A DNA stretch of 16,547 nt, taken from Holosporales bacterium (GTDB lineage Bacteria > Pseudomonadota > Alphaproteobacteria > RUG11792). This document shows, piece after piece, positions 1 through 7,024 of this stretch. The position numbers and the translations under genes are program-made. The notes beneath the pieces were generated by a model. It saw only the letters and a program-made list of their open reading frames with translations, ran no database searches and was not told the origin of the DNA. Within the stretch, counting starts at the first letter, position 1. Each line of letters starts with the position of its first letter. The stretch lies in contig JAIRZU010000018.1 in the NCBI GenBank assembly GCA_031267075.1, positions 1 through 16,547 on the forward strand, written 5' to 3'.

Positions 1-461
1 TTCATTGTTCTCTCGAAGCCAAACTCTAGAGCTTCGTCGTACACTGAGTCCGCTTCACTCCTGTCACTCTTGTTTACGAGCACCATCACTTGCTTCCCGC
101 TCTTCCTGATGAGCTCCGCCACATCCCGATCAATTACAGTGATTCCGGAAGCTCCATCTAGTAGGAACAGAAGCAGCGATGCCTCCTGGATGGCGTTACC
201 CAACTCCGATGCTATTATTCGCCTTAGGTCTGGATGGTCCTTGAATGACAAAGTATCGAGTAGCCCGGGAGTATCAACGATGCAAGCCTGCTTCCCCATG
301 AACACGATCTCGCGGTCCCTCAGGTCTCTCGTAACTCCTGGCCTGTCAAATACTATCGCCTCTCTCCTTCCAACGAGCCTGTTAAATAAGGTGGATTTCC
401 CTACGTTAGCCTTGCCAACAATGACTATCTTGAATTTATCCAACCTTGCAGATGTCTCCAT
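1..461 (-). CDS. der: Ribosome-assembly GTPase Der (EngA), N-terminal part, cut by window edge
   Basis: Der is an essential tandem-GTPase that acts in 50S ribosomal subunit maturation in the cytoplasm. The first 153 codons are visible, covering most of the first G domain. Seen near the N-terminus: the P-loop GKANVGKST (G1), RPGVTRD in the switch I region (G2), DTPG (G3) and NKSD (G4), followed by a segment ending in EFGFE that matches the Der N-domain pattern. The ATG at 461 is the first in-frame start and places the P-loop about 16 residues in, as usual for Der. The start lies inside the 3' end of bamB, a 26-base overlap in a different frame, so translation is probably coupled. The bamB-der order is common in Proteobacteria. 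The second G domain and KH-like domain lie outside the window. Confidence 0.93.
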   Translation of the reverse strand, partial: METSARLDKFKIVIVGKANVGKSTLFNRLVGRREAIVFDRPGVTRDLRDREIVFMGKQACIVDTPGLLDTLSFKDHPDLRRIIASELGNAIQEASLLLFLLDGASGITVIDRDVAELIRKSGKQVMVLVNKSDRSEADSVYDEALEFGFERTM

Positions 462-1743
462 TTTGCGACACCACATACGCGAACCTATCGACAATTACAG
501 GTGTCTTGATAACTCCCAGATTCTTGAATGCCTCTGGCTTCAACTGAGCTTTCAAATTGCCGGTAGATGCATTCATCACCAGGACGCTACCTGTGTTGCT
601 GAAAACAACGACATCTCCATTAATGAGCAGCGGGCCGCTAACCATAAGATCCTCTGCTTTCGTTCCATCCTTTAGCAGTGTATCTTTGATGTTGCTTGCC
701 CACCGGATTGCGCCGCTGCGAGAAGATATGCAGAGCAGCTCATCTGAGCTCGTCAGCATGAAGATCCACCCATTATTCTCAACTGGAGGATGCATAGTGC
801 CGATCTCCAACTCCCACACTCGATTGCCAGATGCGGCGTCTAGAAGCACCATCTTGGCTTCAGAGGTTACGACTAATACGTACCGACCAAAGACAAGTGG
901 AGAGACTACTATGTGAGATATGACAGCTCCGCTTGCAAACATATCGGATGAGTACAACATATCATCCCAGTTCTCAGTGCCGGTATGGATATTGAAGGCC
1001 TTAACGTCACCGGAGGAGCATGGGCAAATTACGCTATCCCCGAATACGGCTGGTGTCCCAGCATCGGCCATTGTTGTTTGCTCATCGTTCGCTGCCATCG
1101 TCCACTCGACAGTTCCAGATCTAGCGTTGATAGCGAATATGTGATTGATGATAGATGTCACTATCACTTTCCCAGCTACAAACAATGGAGCTCCCTTTAG
1201 TGGGTATTTGATCTTGCAGTCCCACACTTCCTTTTGAGTCCGTGAGTCTATAGCATGCACCGTACCGATGTTCGTAGCGATATATAGGATTCCGTTTTCA
1301 ATCGTGAGCCCACCGCTGAACACTGCCTCATCTGGTTGGCGCGCTATTGGCTTCTCCCACACCTTCTTCCCGTCAGCCTGCGAGATACAAATCAGTGTCC
1401 CACCTGCATCTATGGCATATATGTATCCTGCAGATATGACGATGTTAGAATTGATCGGGCCACGCCCAAGCGACGACTCCCACACAAGCTTGCTGAATGA
1501 TACATTCTCGTGGTTAGGAGAGTTATGTTGCTTGTTGTAGGCAATGTCGGTGTAGGCAGACGTCCTGACTGGCGGTGTCAGATTCAGAGGCTCCGCGAGG
1601 GTAGACCTGTCTGAGGGAATCCCTCTCTTTATGGCAGTGACCCCAGCGATCTCCTCTCTCTTCCCAGTTAAGATCTCTTTTTTGTCACACGCTGTGATCA
1701 GGGACAGAGCAGCCAGTGAGCAAAGTAGTAGGCGTTTCATCAT
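436..1743 (-). CDS. bamB: Outer-membrane assembly lipoprotein BamB (PQQ-type beta-propeller)
   Basis: BamB is the lipoprotein subunit of the BAM complex, which inserts beta-barrel proteins into the outer membrane; it faces the periplasm. From the second of two adjacent ATG codons (1743 and 1740) the protein begins MKRLLLCSLAALSLITACDKK: a short lipoprotein signal with lipobox I-T-A-C and the lipidated Cys at residue 18. The rest is a series of propeller blades with recurring patterns such as G-x-I-Y-A-I-D-A, V-W-E, G-x-V-x-A-I-D, and S-G-x-x-x-W. Length is about 434 residues, near the family norm of roughly 390-450. The reading frame is open back to 1824, but a good promoter (TTCACA-17-TACAAT) lies at 1774-1802 and would start transcription near 1767, so the short lipoprotein start is preferred. 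It overlaps der by 26 bases. Confidence 0.92.
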   Translation of the reverse strand: MMKRLLLCSLAALSLITACDKKEILTGKREEIAGVTAIKRGIPSDRSTLAEPLNLTPPVRTSAYTDIAYNKQHNSPNHENVSFSKLVWESSLGRGPINSNIVISAGYIYAIDAGGTLICISQADGKKVWEKPIARQPDEAVFSGGLTIENGILYIATNIGTVHAIDSRTQKEVWDCKIKYPLKGAPLFVAGKVIVTSIINHIFAINARSGTVEWTMAANDEQTTMADAGTPAVFGDSVICPCSSGDVKAFNIHTGTENWDDMLYSSDMFASGAVISHIVVSPLVFGRYVLVVTSEAKMVLLDAASGNRVWELEIGTMHPPVENNGWIFMLTSSDELLCISSRSGAIRWASNIKDTLLKDGTKAEDLMVSGPLLINGDVVVFSNTGSVLVMNASTGNLKAQLKPEAFKNLGVIKTPVIVDRFAYVVSQNGDICKVG

Positions 1744-1773
1744 TAATGTTTTTACATACACCTTAGTCAGAAC

Positions 1774-1802
1774 ATTGTACCTTATGAAGGCACCTCTGTG
1801 AA
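1774..1802 (-). promoter_or_regulatory. Sigma70-type promoter for bamB-der
   Basis: On the minus strand a -35 box TTCACA (1797-1802) and a -10 box TACAAT (1774-1779) are separated by exactly 17 bases, each matching consensus at 5 of 6 positions. Predicted transcription start is near 1767, about 25 bases before the paired ATG codons of bamB. It lies just after the antitoxin stop codon, so bamB-der need not depend on read-through from the antitoxin gene. Sequence match only; not tested. Confidence 0.6.
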
Positions 1803-1828
1803 ATCCAAAATTGCTTTCGAGCACAGGA

Positions 1829-2071
1829 TTATGGCAAGGTTTCGCTGCACTCTTCCAATGACTCTCTCATGCCTTCTTCGATTCCATCTCGCAGTTTTTT
1901 GTTCGACATGATTCGTAGCGTTTCAACAATCCCATTCCATTCGTCGAGTGACACAAGGACACAGCTTCCACCCTTGGAGGTTATGATCACAGGGTCCGCG
2001 TTCTGTTCAACGACATCCGATAAAATCTTGAAGATGTCTTTTCTCGCTTGCGTGACGCTTATGGTGGACAT
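1829..2071 (-). CDS. YefM/Phd-family antitoxin, solitary (no adjacent toxin)
   Basis: An 80-residue protein with the classic N-terminal fold of Phd/YefM antitoxins: M-S-T-I-S-V-T-Q-A-R-K near the start, then PVIITSKGG and the V-L-V-S-L-D-E-W stretch, followed by an acidic helical C-terminal half that in this family wraps the toxin. Known role of the family: it neutralises a RelE/YoeB- or Doc-type toxin and represses its own operon. Here the gene is followed after only a few bases by the bamB promoter, and no toxin-like frame lies on either side, so it is an orphan or acts in trans. ATG at 2071 is preferred over GTG at 2074. A palindromic operator-like site lies upstream. Antitoxin identity is secure; the target is unknown. 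Confidence 0.85.
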   Translation of the reverse strand: MSTISVTQARKDIFKILSDVVEQNADPVIITSKGGSCVLVSLDEWNGIVETLRIMSNKKLRDGIEEGMRESLEECSETLP

Positions 2072-2101
2072 CACGATAACTCAAAACCAGGAATCACTAC
2101 C

Positions 2102-2130
2102 GGTGTACGCTAGTACGTACATCTTGTCAA
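2102..2130 (-). promoter_or_regulatory. Promoter and palindromic operator of the YefM-like antitoxin
   Basis: A perfect -35 box TTGACA (minus strand, 2125-2130) is followed after 17 bases by a weak -10 TACACC (2102-2107). Between and overlapping them is the inverted repeat TGTACG-N6-CGTACA (2104-2121). Its two arms resemble the TGTACA core hexamer reported for the E. coli yefM-yoeB operator, with centres 12 bases apart. The position would let a bound YefM dimer block RNA polymerase, consistent with autoregulation. The match is read directly; binding is inferred. Confidence 0.5.
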
Positions 2131-2197
2131 TGCCATTAAATCCATCAACTCTCGATAGACCTCCCTCACCCTTCATTTTCGTGCAGATTTGGACACG

Positions 2198-2611
2198 TCA
2201 GCTGGGGTGATGCGGAGTTGGAGGGTATCTTACCTCCGGATCGAAGTAGAGCCAGGGAGGAGTGTGTGAAGAACTTACATCCAGTTCCTTATGTCCCTGC
2301 TTGTACTCTTGGTAGGTTCTGACTCCAGATACAAAAGATGGGAGCCCACTCGCATCTACTACTGTTCTCTTCCCTGGGAATCGGGGGCTAGCTACGACTG
2401 AGTACCTGGGTTGGATGGCTGAAGGAAGCGAAGTTGTGACAGTGACAGTCTGACTTGGGTTCTTAGGATCATCAGTGTGGTAAACCATGGTTATTGAGTT
2501 CCTGGTATTAGGGAGAGCATCATCGCTCTGCGACCGATCACGCATTCCATCTGCTTCTCCTCCAGCCACCACAGCCGTTAACAGCATCACTATCGTTAGG
2601 TTGCTTTTCAT
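2198..2611 (-). CDS. Small secreted protein of unknown function
   Basis: I do not recognise a family. The 137-residue product starts with a plausible Sec signal peptide (MKSNLTIVMLLTAVVAGGEA, cleavage around residue 18-20). The mature part is polar, rich in Ser, Thr and Pro, and ends in a Pro/His-rich tail with no Cys. A clear Shine-Dalgarno sequence GGGGAGG lies about 6 bases before the ATG at 2611, one of the strongest in the window, which supports genuine translation. It is transcribed divergently from the TauE-type exporter gene and lies upstream of the antitoxin in the same direction, separated from it by the antitoxin's own promoter. Possibly a lineage-restricted secreted protein. Confidence 0.65.
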   Translation of the reverse strand: MKSNLTIVMLLTAVVAGGEADGMRDRSQSDDALPNTRNSITMVYHTDDPKNPSQTVTVTTSLPSAIQPRYSVVASPRFPGKRTVVDASGLPSFVSGVRTYQEYKQGHKELDVSSSHTPPWLYFDPEVRYPPTPHHPS

Positions 2612-2649
2612 GTGTTTCCTCCCCTTACAGGATAAGATAGTTACATAGG

Positions 2650-2684
2650 TATGCTAGCATAGGAAGGGTTACAGAGTGGTTAAA
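2650..2684 (-). promoter_or_regulatory. 12-bp perfect palindrome in divergent intergenic region, overlapping a possible -10 box
   Basis: TATGCTAGCATA (2650-2661) is its own reverse complement. On the minus strand its first six bases (TATGCT) could be a -10 box with a poor -35 TTTAAC (2679-2684) 17 bases upstream, driving the small secreted protein gene. A palindrome on a -10 element suggests an operator, but the promoter match is weak. Confidence 0.3.
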
Positions 2685-2733
2685 GTTTTAGATTTTTCCC
2701 ACATGAGCGTATTGGGAGGAGCTCACTTTTTCA

Positions 2734-2762
2734 ATGCCATAAGTTACGAGTTGTGGTATCAT
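2734..2762 (+). promoter_or_regulatory. Possible promoter of the TauE-pot gene run
   Basis: A -10-like TATCAT (2757-2762, 5 of 6 matches) lies 17 bases after ATGCCA (2734-2739, 4 of 6). Transcription would start near 2769, ahead of the ATG at 2811 that I prefer for the exporter. The -35 is not strong, so this is tentative. Confidence 0.35.
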
Positions 2763-2810
2763 TGCAACATTGGGGATGGGTCGCGGTTGGGTAGGGATTG
2801 TTCGAGCGTC

Positions 2811-3887
2811 ATGCTGTTATTGTTTTCTCAGATCAATGGTTTGTTTTTCAGCATACTGCTTATCTTTGCTACTGGCCTCATCGGTGGCTTTGCATCGGGG
2901 TTTTTAGGAATCGGATGCGGGGTAATAATAACGCCGATGCTAATGGAGTTTGGAGTCCCACCTCTAACTGCTGTTGCGACTCAGCTGTGCCATGCAGTCG
3001 GGATTAACCTAACAAATTTCCTGACATATAAGCGGAAGCACGATGTAGATTTCCACCTGGCATTCTATATGCTGGTAGGGGGGATTGTCGGCTCAGCATG
3101 TGAGTGGATGATTTTGGAGAAGTACTCCACGCAGCATGCGGCCTTCAATAAGTTCGCATACGTTTATGTGGTTGTCCTAGTCGTAGCCGGCATCGTGATG
3201 CTATCGCAAATCATCTACGAATGGAGAAGCAAGTCTGAGGTGCAGATTCAAAAGGGAGTGCTTATGAGGAGGTGGATGCTATACCTTCCATGCCACAGAA
3301 TCTTCGCCAGATCCAGATCAGAGATGAGCATCCTCATTCCTCTATTCATTGGCTTTCTCGCTGGAGTTTTAGTAGCCTCTCTTGGAGGTGGGAGCAGCCT
3401 ATTTATGGCCCCCATCATCACGTATTTAATCGGAAGGATAAGCCCCGTTGTGAACGGAACCATTTCAATTGTCGCATGCGTTATCACGATGGTGATCACA
3501 CTGATATATTCAAAAAGCGGATACCACTGTGATATAGTCTGCGTGCTACTGTTGTTCGCGGGAGCGGCGATTGGATCCATGGTAGGTGTGAGACTGACGT
3601 ACACAATAAAGAGGCACTACACGTACGCGATGGCTGTTGTGGTTATCTTCGCCATTGCTGTGAGGCAGATATTCAAACTCGTACAGCACTCTTTCTCTGA
3701 CGGGATCATTCGCACATCATTCAATACCGCGATCTTTGGATCAGCTGAATTTATGAAGGAGAGTCCGCTGGCATACACGGTTCTATGCATAATCACAGTA
3801 GTTGTAATCGCATTCATGTATGAGCGGTTCTTGCGGAAGTTATTCAACAGAAGCAAGTACGCTGGGACGCAGCAGAGAGATGCGTAA
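2811..3887 (+). CDS. TauE/SafE-family membrane exporter (sulfite/organosulfonate exporter-like)
   Basis: A polytopic inner-membrane protein of about 358 residues with the two-fold repeat of the TauE/SafE (DUF81) family. The first repeat has the signature GFLGIGCGVIITP followed by LTAVATQL and a YKRKHDVDFHLA loop; the second has FLAGVLVASLGGGSSLFMAPII and VVNGT. About eight membrane segments are apparent. Family members export sulfite, sulfoacetate or related anions; the substrate here cannot be read from sequence. The frame is open back to a GTG at 2676, but the family domain begins near the ATG at 2811 and the extra N-terminus looks non-membrane and atypical, so 2811 is chosen. Its stop overlaps the start of the following potD-like gene (ATGCGTAA), implying translational coupling. 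Confidence 0.82.
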   Translation: MLLLFSQINGLFFSILLIFATGLIGGFASGFLGIGCGVIITPMLMEFGVPPLTAVATQLCHAVGINLTNFLTYKRKHDVDFHLAFYMLVGGIVGSACEWMILEKYSTQHAAFNKFAYVYVVVLVVAGIVMLSQIIYEWRSKSEVQIQKGVLMRRWMLYLPCHRIFARSRSEMSILIPLFIGFLAGVLVASLGGGSSLFMAPIITYLIGRISPVVNGTISIVACVITMVITLIYSKSGYHCDIVCVLLLFAGAAIGSMVGVRLTYTIKRHYTYAMAVVVIFAIAVRQIFKLVQHSFSDGIIRTSFNTAIFGSAEFMKESPLAYTVLCIITVVVIAFMYERFLRKLFNRSKYAGTQQRDA

Positions 3888-5010
3888 GAGAGCATACGTA
3901 GCTATCGCACTGCTTGTCGCGATACTTTCCACTGTTATTTTCTATGGTAGAGAGAAGCTGCGAGAGATGGGGAAGGAAGTGGTTAACGTATATGGCTGGT
4001 ATGGAATCATAAGCCGCAGCATCCTGACGGAGTTCGAGAAGGAGACTGGGATAAGAGTCGTGTACGATGTGTTCGATAACAACGACACACTGGAAGCAAA
4101 GCTGCTAGCAACAAACAGTGGGTACGATGTTATCTTCCCATCGTTCATTCCATACGCTGCACGACAGTACTGCATAGGAGCGTACATCAAACTCGACCAA
4201 TCCCAGCTGCCGAACATGAAAAACCTAGAGACCCTGGTCACGAGAAAATTCAGAGATGCTGGTGGAGACACGGATTACCTCATCCCCATATTCTGGGGGA
4301 CAACTGGAATCGTGTATAATTACCAAACCGTGTTGGAGGCGATCGGCGAGGAGGTTACCTCGTACGATGTCATGTTCGATGCTGATAAGATCTCGAAGCT
4401 AGCAAGGTACGGCGTGAGCTTCCCAGAAGAGTTTATTGACATCTTCCCGCAGGCTAGGTTATACTGGGAGATTGAGGGAGACTCCGAAGACCCAAGCAAC
4501 CTGCAGCTCTACAAGAAGAGGTTCCAAGCGATTAGGCAGTACATCAAAAAGTTCTCATCGAACACAGTGGTGAATGACCTAATGACAGGAGAGGTATGTA
4601 TCGCGGTTTGTCCTTCAGATAATGCATGGCGAGCCATCAGAGCTGCAAAGACAATCAGGAAAGATATACGATACGTCCTTCCTGAGGATGCCGGGATTTT
4701 ATGGGTGGATTGCATGTGCATTCCGCAGGGGGCACCTCATGTACGCAACGCTCATAAATTCATAAACTTCCTACTGCAGCCTGCGATCGCAGCTAGGATA
4801 ACAAACGAGTCCGGCATATTCACGAACATCCTTTCAGCCTCAGATCTTTACAGTGATGAGATCAGGAGTGACAGTGATATATTCCTGACTGATGCGAGAT
4901 TGGAGCGACTCATTATGGGCAATCCGAATAAATCAGAAAAGGATCTGTGGTATGATAAGGAGGCGTCACGCGTATGGTCGCAGATAAGGATGAACAAATT
5001 TGACAAGTGA
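3880..5010 (+). CDS. potF: Polyamine ABC transporter substrate-binding protein (PotD/PotF family)
   Basis: Periplasmic binding protein of about 376 residues for putrescine/spermidine uptake. It begins MRKRAYVAIALLVAILSTVIF, a signal or membrane anchor without a lipobox Cys. The mature region follows PotF closely: N-V-Y-G-W, then FEKETGIRVVYDVFD, S-G-Y-D-V-I-F-P-S, and a C-terminal lobe with GEVCIAV. Two Asp residues that bind the diamine in E. coli PotF (D247, D278) have counterparts at Asp247 (in CPSDNAW) and Asp277 (in WVDCMCIP). Some other pocket positions differ (the PotF GWAGD tryptophan is a proline here), so specificity could be shifted. The ATG at 3880 overlaps the exporter stop by 8 bases and the permease follows directly. 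The choice between the potD and potF names is uncertain. Confidence 0.87.
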   Translation: MRKRAYVAIALLVAILSTVIFYGREKLREMGKEVVNVYGWYGIISRSILTEFEKETGIRVVYDVFDNNDTLEAKLLATNSGYDVIFPSFIPYAARQYCIGAYIKLDQSQLPNMKNLETLVTRKFRDAGGDTDYLIPIFWGTTGIVYNYQTVLEAIGEEVTSYDVMFDADKISKLARYGVSFPEEFIDIFPQARLYWEIEGDSEDPSNLQLYKKRFQAIRQYIKKFSSNTVVNDLMTGEVCIAVCPSDNAWRAIRAAKTIRKDIRYVLPEDAGILWVDCMCIPQGAPHVRNAHKFINFLLQPAIAARITNESGIFTNILSASDLYSDEIRSDSDIFLTDARLERLIMGNPNKSEKDLWYDKEASRVWSQIRMNKFDK

Positions 5011-5011
5011 G

Positions 5012-5818
5012 ATGACCAAGGCCTCGAAGGTCACAATCTCGTTTATGATCTTTGGGTTTGTATTCCTGTACCTGCCAATCGTTTCCCTCATAATGAATTC
5101 ATTCAGCGAGTCTGAGGTCCCCGGGGTCTGGACACGTTTTTCCCTGAAGTGGTTTAAGGCTGCATTGAATGATAGTGATCTCATTCACGCCGGAGTCACT
5201 AGTCTGAAGATTGCCACACTATCAGCGACTGGAGCCGTTATCATGGGTGTCCTAGCTGCCGTTACAACCGTCAATACCAATAGCGCGTACTGCAGGAGAT
5301 TCCTTGGAAACCTCATTATGATACCTGCAATCATGCCGGAGATAGTAGTTGGCTTCTCGCTTCTAATGTTCTTCATGGCTCTTGAAAGCATATTCGGCAT
5401 ACCGTATGAGCGCGGAATTATTACTGTTGTGATAGGTCATATCGTAACTACCATGGCGTATGTTCACATGACCATAAGAGCCAGACTCATCTCGTTTGAT
5501 ACATCGATTGAGGAGGTGGCTACCAACCTCGGTGCTCGGCCGTTCACGATATTCATAAAGATAAAAATGCCGATCATAGGAAGGTCAATCATTGCCAGCT
5601 GGGTCCTCGCATTCACGTTGTCAATCGATGATCTAGTCGTGGCTAGCTTCCTGACTGGCCCGGGCTCAACAACACTACCGATCCTGATCTTCTCGAATGT
5701 CAGGATAGGAGTCACACCAGTTATCAATGCATTCTCAACTATGTTCATCTGCTTGATAGTCCTGTGTGGCATCCTATCATTCGTCGTCGTTTCTAGTGTT
5801 TCGAAGAGGGAGAGGTAG
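5012..5818 (+). CDS. potC: Polyamine ABC transporter permease (PotC/PotI family)
   Basis: Inner-membrane permease of 268 residues with about six membrane segments. N-terminal pattern FVFLYLPIVSLIMNSFSES and FSLKWFKAAL is typical of PotC/PotI. The EAA loop that contacts the ATPase is visible as EEVATNLGARPFTIFIKIKMP, and SIDDLVVASFLTGPGSTTLP matches the conserved PotC segment near the C-terminus. The ATG at 5012 lies one base after the potD-like stop; a TTG at 5000 is also in frame. A working importer needs a PotA ATPase and normally a second permease (PotB/PotH); neither is in the window, so they must be encoded elsewhere or the system is incomplete. The last bases of the gene form one arm of a hairpin shared with the duplicated cassette that follows. 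Confidence 0.88.
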   Translation: MTKASKVTISFMIFGFVFLYLPIVSLIMNSFSESEVPGVWTRFSLKWFKAALNDSDLIHAGVTSLKIATLSATGAVIMGVLAAVTTVNTNSAYCRRFLGNLIMIPAIMPEIVVGFSLLMFFMALESIFGIPYERGIITVVIGHIVTTMAYVHMTIRARLISFDTSIEEVATNLGARPFTIFIKIKMPIIGRSIIASWVLAFTLSIDDLVVASFLTGPGSTTLPILIFSNVRIGVTPVINAFSTMFICLIVLCGILSFVVVSSVSKRER

Positions 5819-5835
5819 TAAGGCTATCCCTCTCC
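5803..5835. repeat. Hairpin between potC and gene A (possible bidirectional terminator), copy 1
   Basis: Arms 5803-5813 and 5825-5835 pair at 9 of 11 positions around an 11-base loop. The left arm is the last codons of potC. A similar hairpin with compensatory base changes stands after gene B at 7155-7189. It lies between convergent genes, where a terminator is expected, but neither strand has a following T tract, so intrinsic termination is uncertain. Confidence 0.4.
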
Positions 5836-5866
5836 TCCATATGGCTCTGCGCTTACTCCGGGTCTT

Positions 5867-6991
5867 CTACTGGTTCGGGTGGTAGTGTATCGGGTCGGTG
5901 GGGGGGGGGCGGAACGCACGACCCATCACTACTCCATGGAGGCCGGCCAGTGCTGTTCGTACTGCATTGCTTCCGTACTTGTATATCGTGATACACGCGG
6001 CGGCCACGCTTCTCCTCTCGAGACGTTGTGCACCGCGTCGCTCGTGTTCAAGGTATTCCTGGCTGATTTGGTCTGCCGTTGTGGGGTTTTGGTTCTGAAG
6101 GGTTTCGAGCAGTGTCTTGAGTTCGCGCTTGACGGGTATTGTGCCGCCCCGCCTCCCAGCGCTTCTGAACCATTCCCTCACTGCCGCTTCGCATCCCTCA
6201 ATTGTGGTACCAGCTGCCTCCGCCCTGCGTTGAATCTCTTCACGATCTCTTATCGTTTGGTCAGTCAGCTGCACAGCCTCGCTGCCATCAACGGTGAGAT
6301 CCTCTCTTGCTTCGCCCTGGCTCGCGGCATCGTCCGCTGCTGTCAGTCCTACTGTCACCGGGCCAGGGAGATCGCTGGGTAGCCGGGTTCCTTCTCCTAC
6401 ACCGTAGTCGCCGTGCGGCTCGTAGACTACATCGCTCAGGTCGGGAGGTGGTACTGAGGCCGGGAAATCGCTTGGTAGTTGTGCATCTTCTCCAACGCCG
6501 TAGTAGCCTTGTTGCTCGTTGTTTACAGCGTCCTCGATCGCGTGAGTGACATCAGGGGTCATCTGCAGGGAGGTTTCGACTACCTCTCTAAAGTATTGGA
6601 AGTCCTCTGGTATTCTCATGGCTATGACAGCCTCGTCTCGGCATCTCTCGAGGCAGAGTCTGTATAAGTATTCTAGCATTGGGTCGGATGCCTCTCTTAT
6701 CACGCGATCTTGAATTGCTTCGCTGGGTTGTAGTGCTCCGAGGGCACTGTTCGCTGCGTATACCTTTTGCAACAACTTCCTGTTTTTGGATTGGGGTAGC
6801 CGAGAGGCGTTCATTATGTTGTCGTAGTGGGAGGCACCGAATTGTTTGATTAAGCGGCGGGTGGTTCTCTGGTTGTCATCCATTTGCCGGTAGCCCCTTC
6901 CTTGATCTCCATGATAAATCGCGGCTGTTGCTTCCTTCGCGACTACGCACGTGCTGAGAGTTCCCAGCACTATTCCGATTGTTTTCTTCAT
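5867..6991 (-). CDS. Secreted protein A, tandem paralogue of protein B, with C10 frame-switch tract
   Basis: Family not recognised. The 374-residue product starts MKKTIGIVLGTLSTCVVAKEATAA, a Sec signal peptide; AGGG lies 9 bases before this ATG (6991), which favours it over the upstream in-frame ATG at 7000. Residues about 45-160 are charged and helical; about 165-235 contain two copies of a GxYGVGExxxLPSDxP motif 32 residues apart; the last 130 residues match protein B (LTDQT, EIQRRAEA, WFR-AGR, LxNQNP, RLE-R, IY-YG, AV-AL-GL). Ten consecutive C residues on the coding strand encode Pro-Pro-Pro; in the given length the protein ends IHYHPNQ. One more C would instead give a tail ending LPPEPVEDPE with a TAA at 5853, matching the end of protein B. 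Either the tail is phase variable, or this copy is frameshifted, or the tract length is misread. Confidence 0.75.
   Translation of the reverse strand: MKKTIGIVLGTLSTCVVAKEATAAIYHGDQGRGYRQMDDNQRTTRRLIKQFGASHYDNIMNASRLPQSKNRKLLQKVYAANSALGALQPSEAIQDRVIREASDPMLEYLYRLCLERCRDEAVIAMRIPEDFQYFREVVETSLQMTPDVTHAIEDAVNNEQQGYYGVGEDAQLPSDFPASVPPPDLSDVVYEPHGDYGVGEGTRLPSDLPGPVTVGLTAADDAASQGEAREDLTVDGSEAVQLTDQTIRDREEIQRRAEAAGTTIEGCEAAVREWFRSAGRRGGTIPVKRELKTLLETLQNQNPTTADQISQEYLEHERRGAQRLERRSVAAACITIYKYGSNAVRTALAGLHGVVMGRAFRPPPTDPIHYHPNQ
5900..5909 (-). repeat. Homopolymer (G)10 on plus strand, (C)10 in coding strand of gene A
   Basis: Ten G on the plus strand at 5900-5909, bounded by T at 5899 and C at 5910. 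It lies 11 codons before the stop of gene A. Runs of this length are prone to slipped-strand change during replication and also to sequencing error. The length decides which of two C-terminal tails is made. Confidence 0.9.
6354..6508 (-). repeat. In-frame direct repeat inside gene A
   Basis: Segments 6354-6412 and 6450-6508 are similar over about 59 bases and offset by 96 bases (32 codons). They encode YYGVGEDAQLPSDFP and DYGVGEGTRLPSDLP. Protein B lacks this region, so the repeat arose in A or was lost from B. Confidence 0.7.
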
Positions 6992-7024
6992 TCTTCTCAT
7001 CCCTACTTTGTTATCGTGTGTTCG

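Noticed and set aside
70..675. Long open frame on the plus strand across der and bamB
   Set aside because: It is antisense to two confidently identified genes, and its translation shows no family features or start signal.
1744..1824. Extension of bamB upstream to 1824
   Set aside because: The added 27-28 residues precede a lipoprotein signal peptide and include the bamB promoter; they would bury the signal sequence.
1744..1828. Remnant of a YoeB/RelE toxin downstream of the antitoxin
   Set aside because: The gap to the bamB start is short and no toxin-like C-terminal motif can be read in any of the three minus-strand frames.
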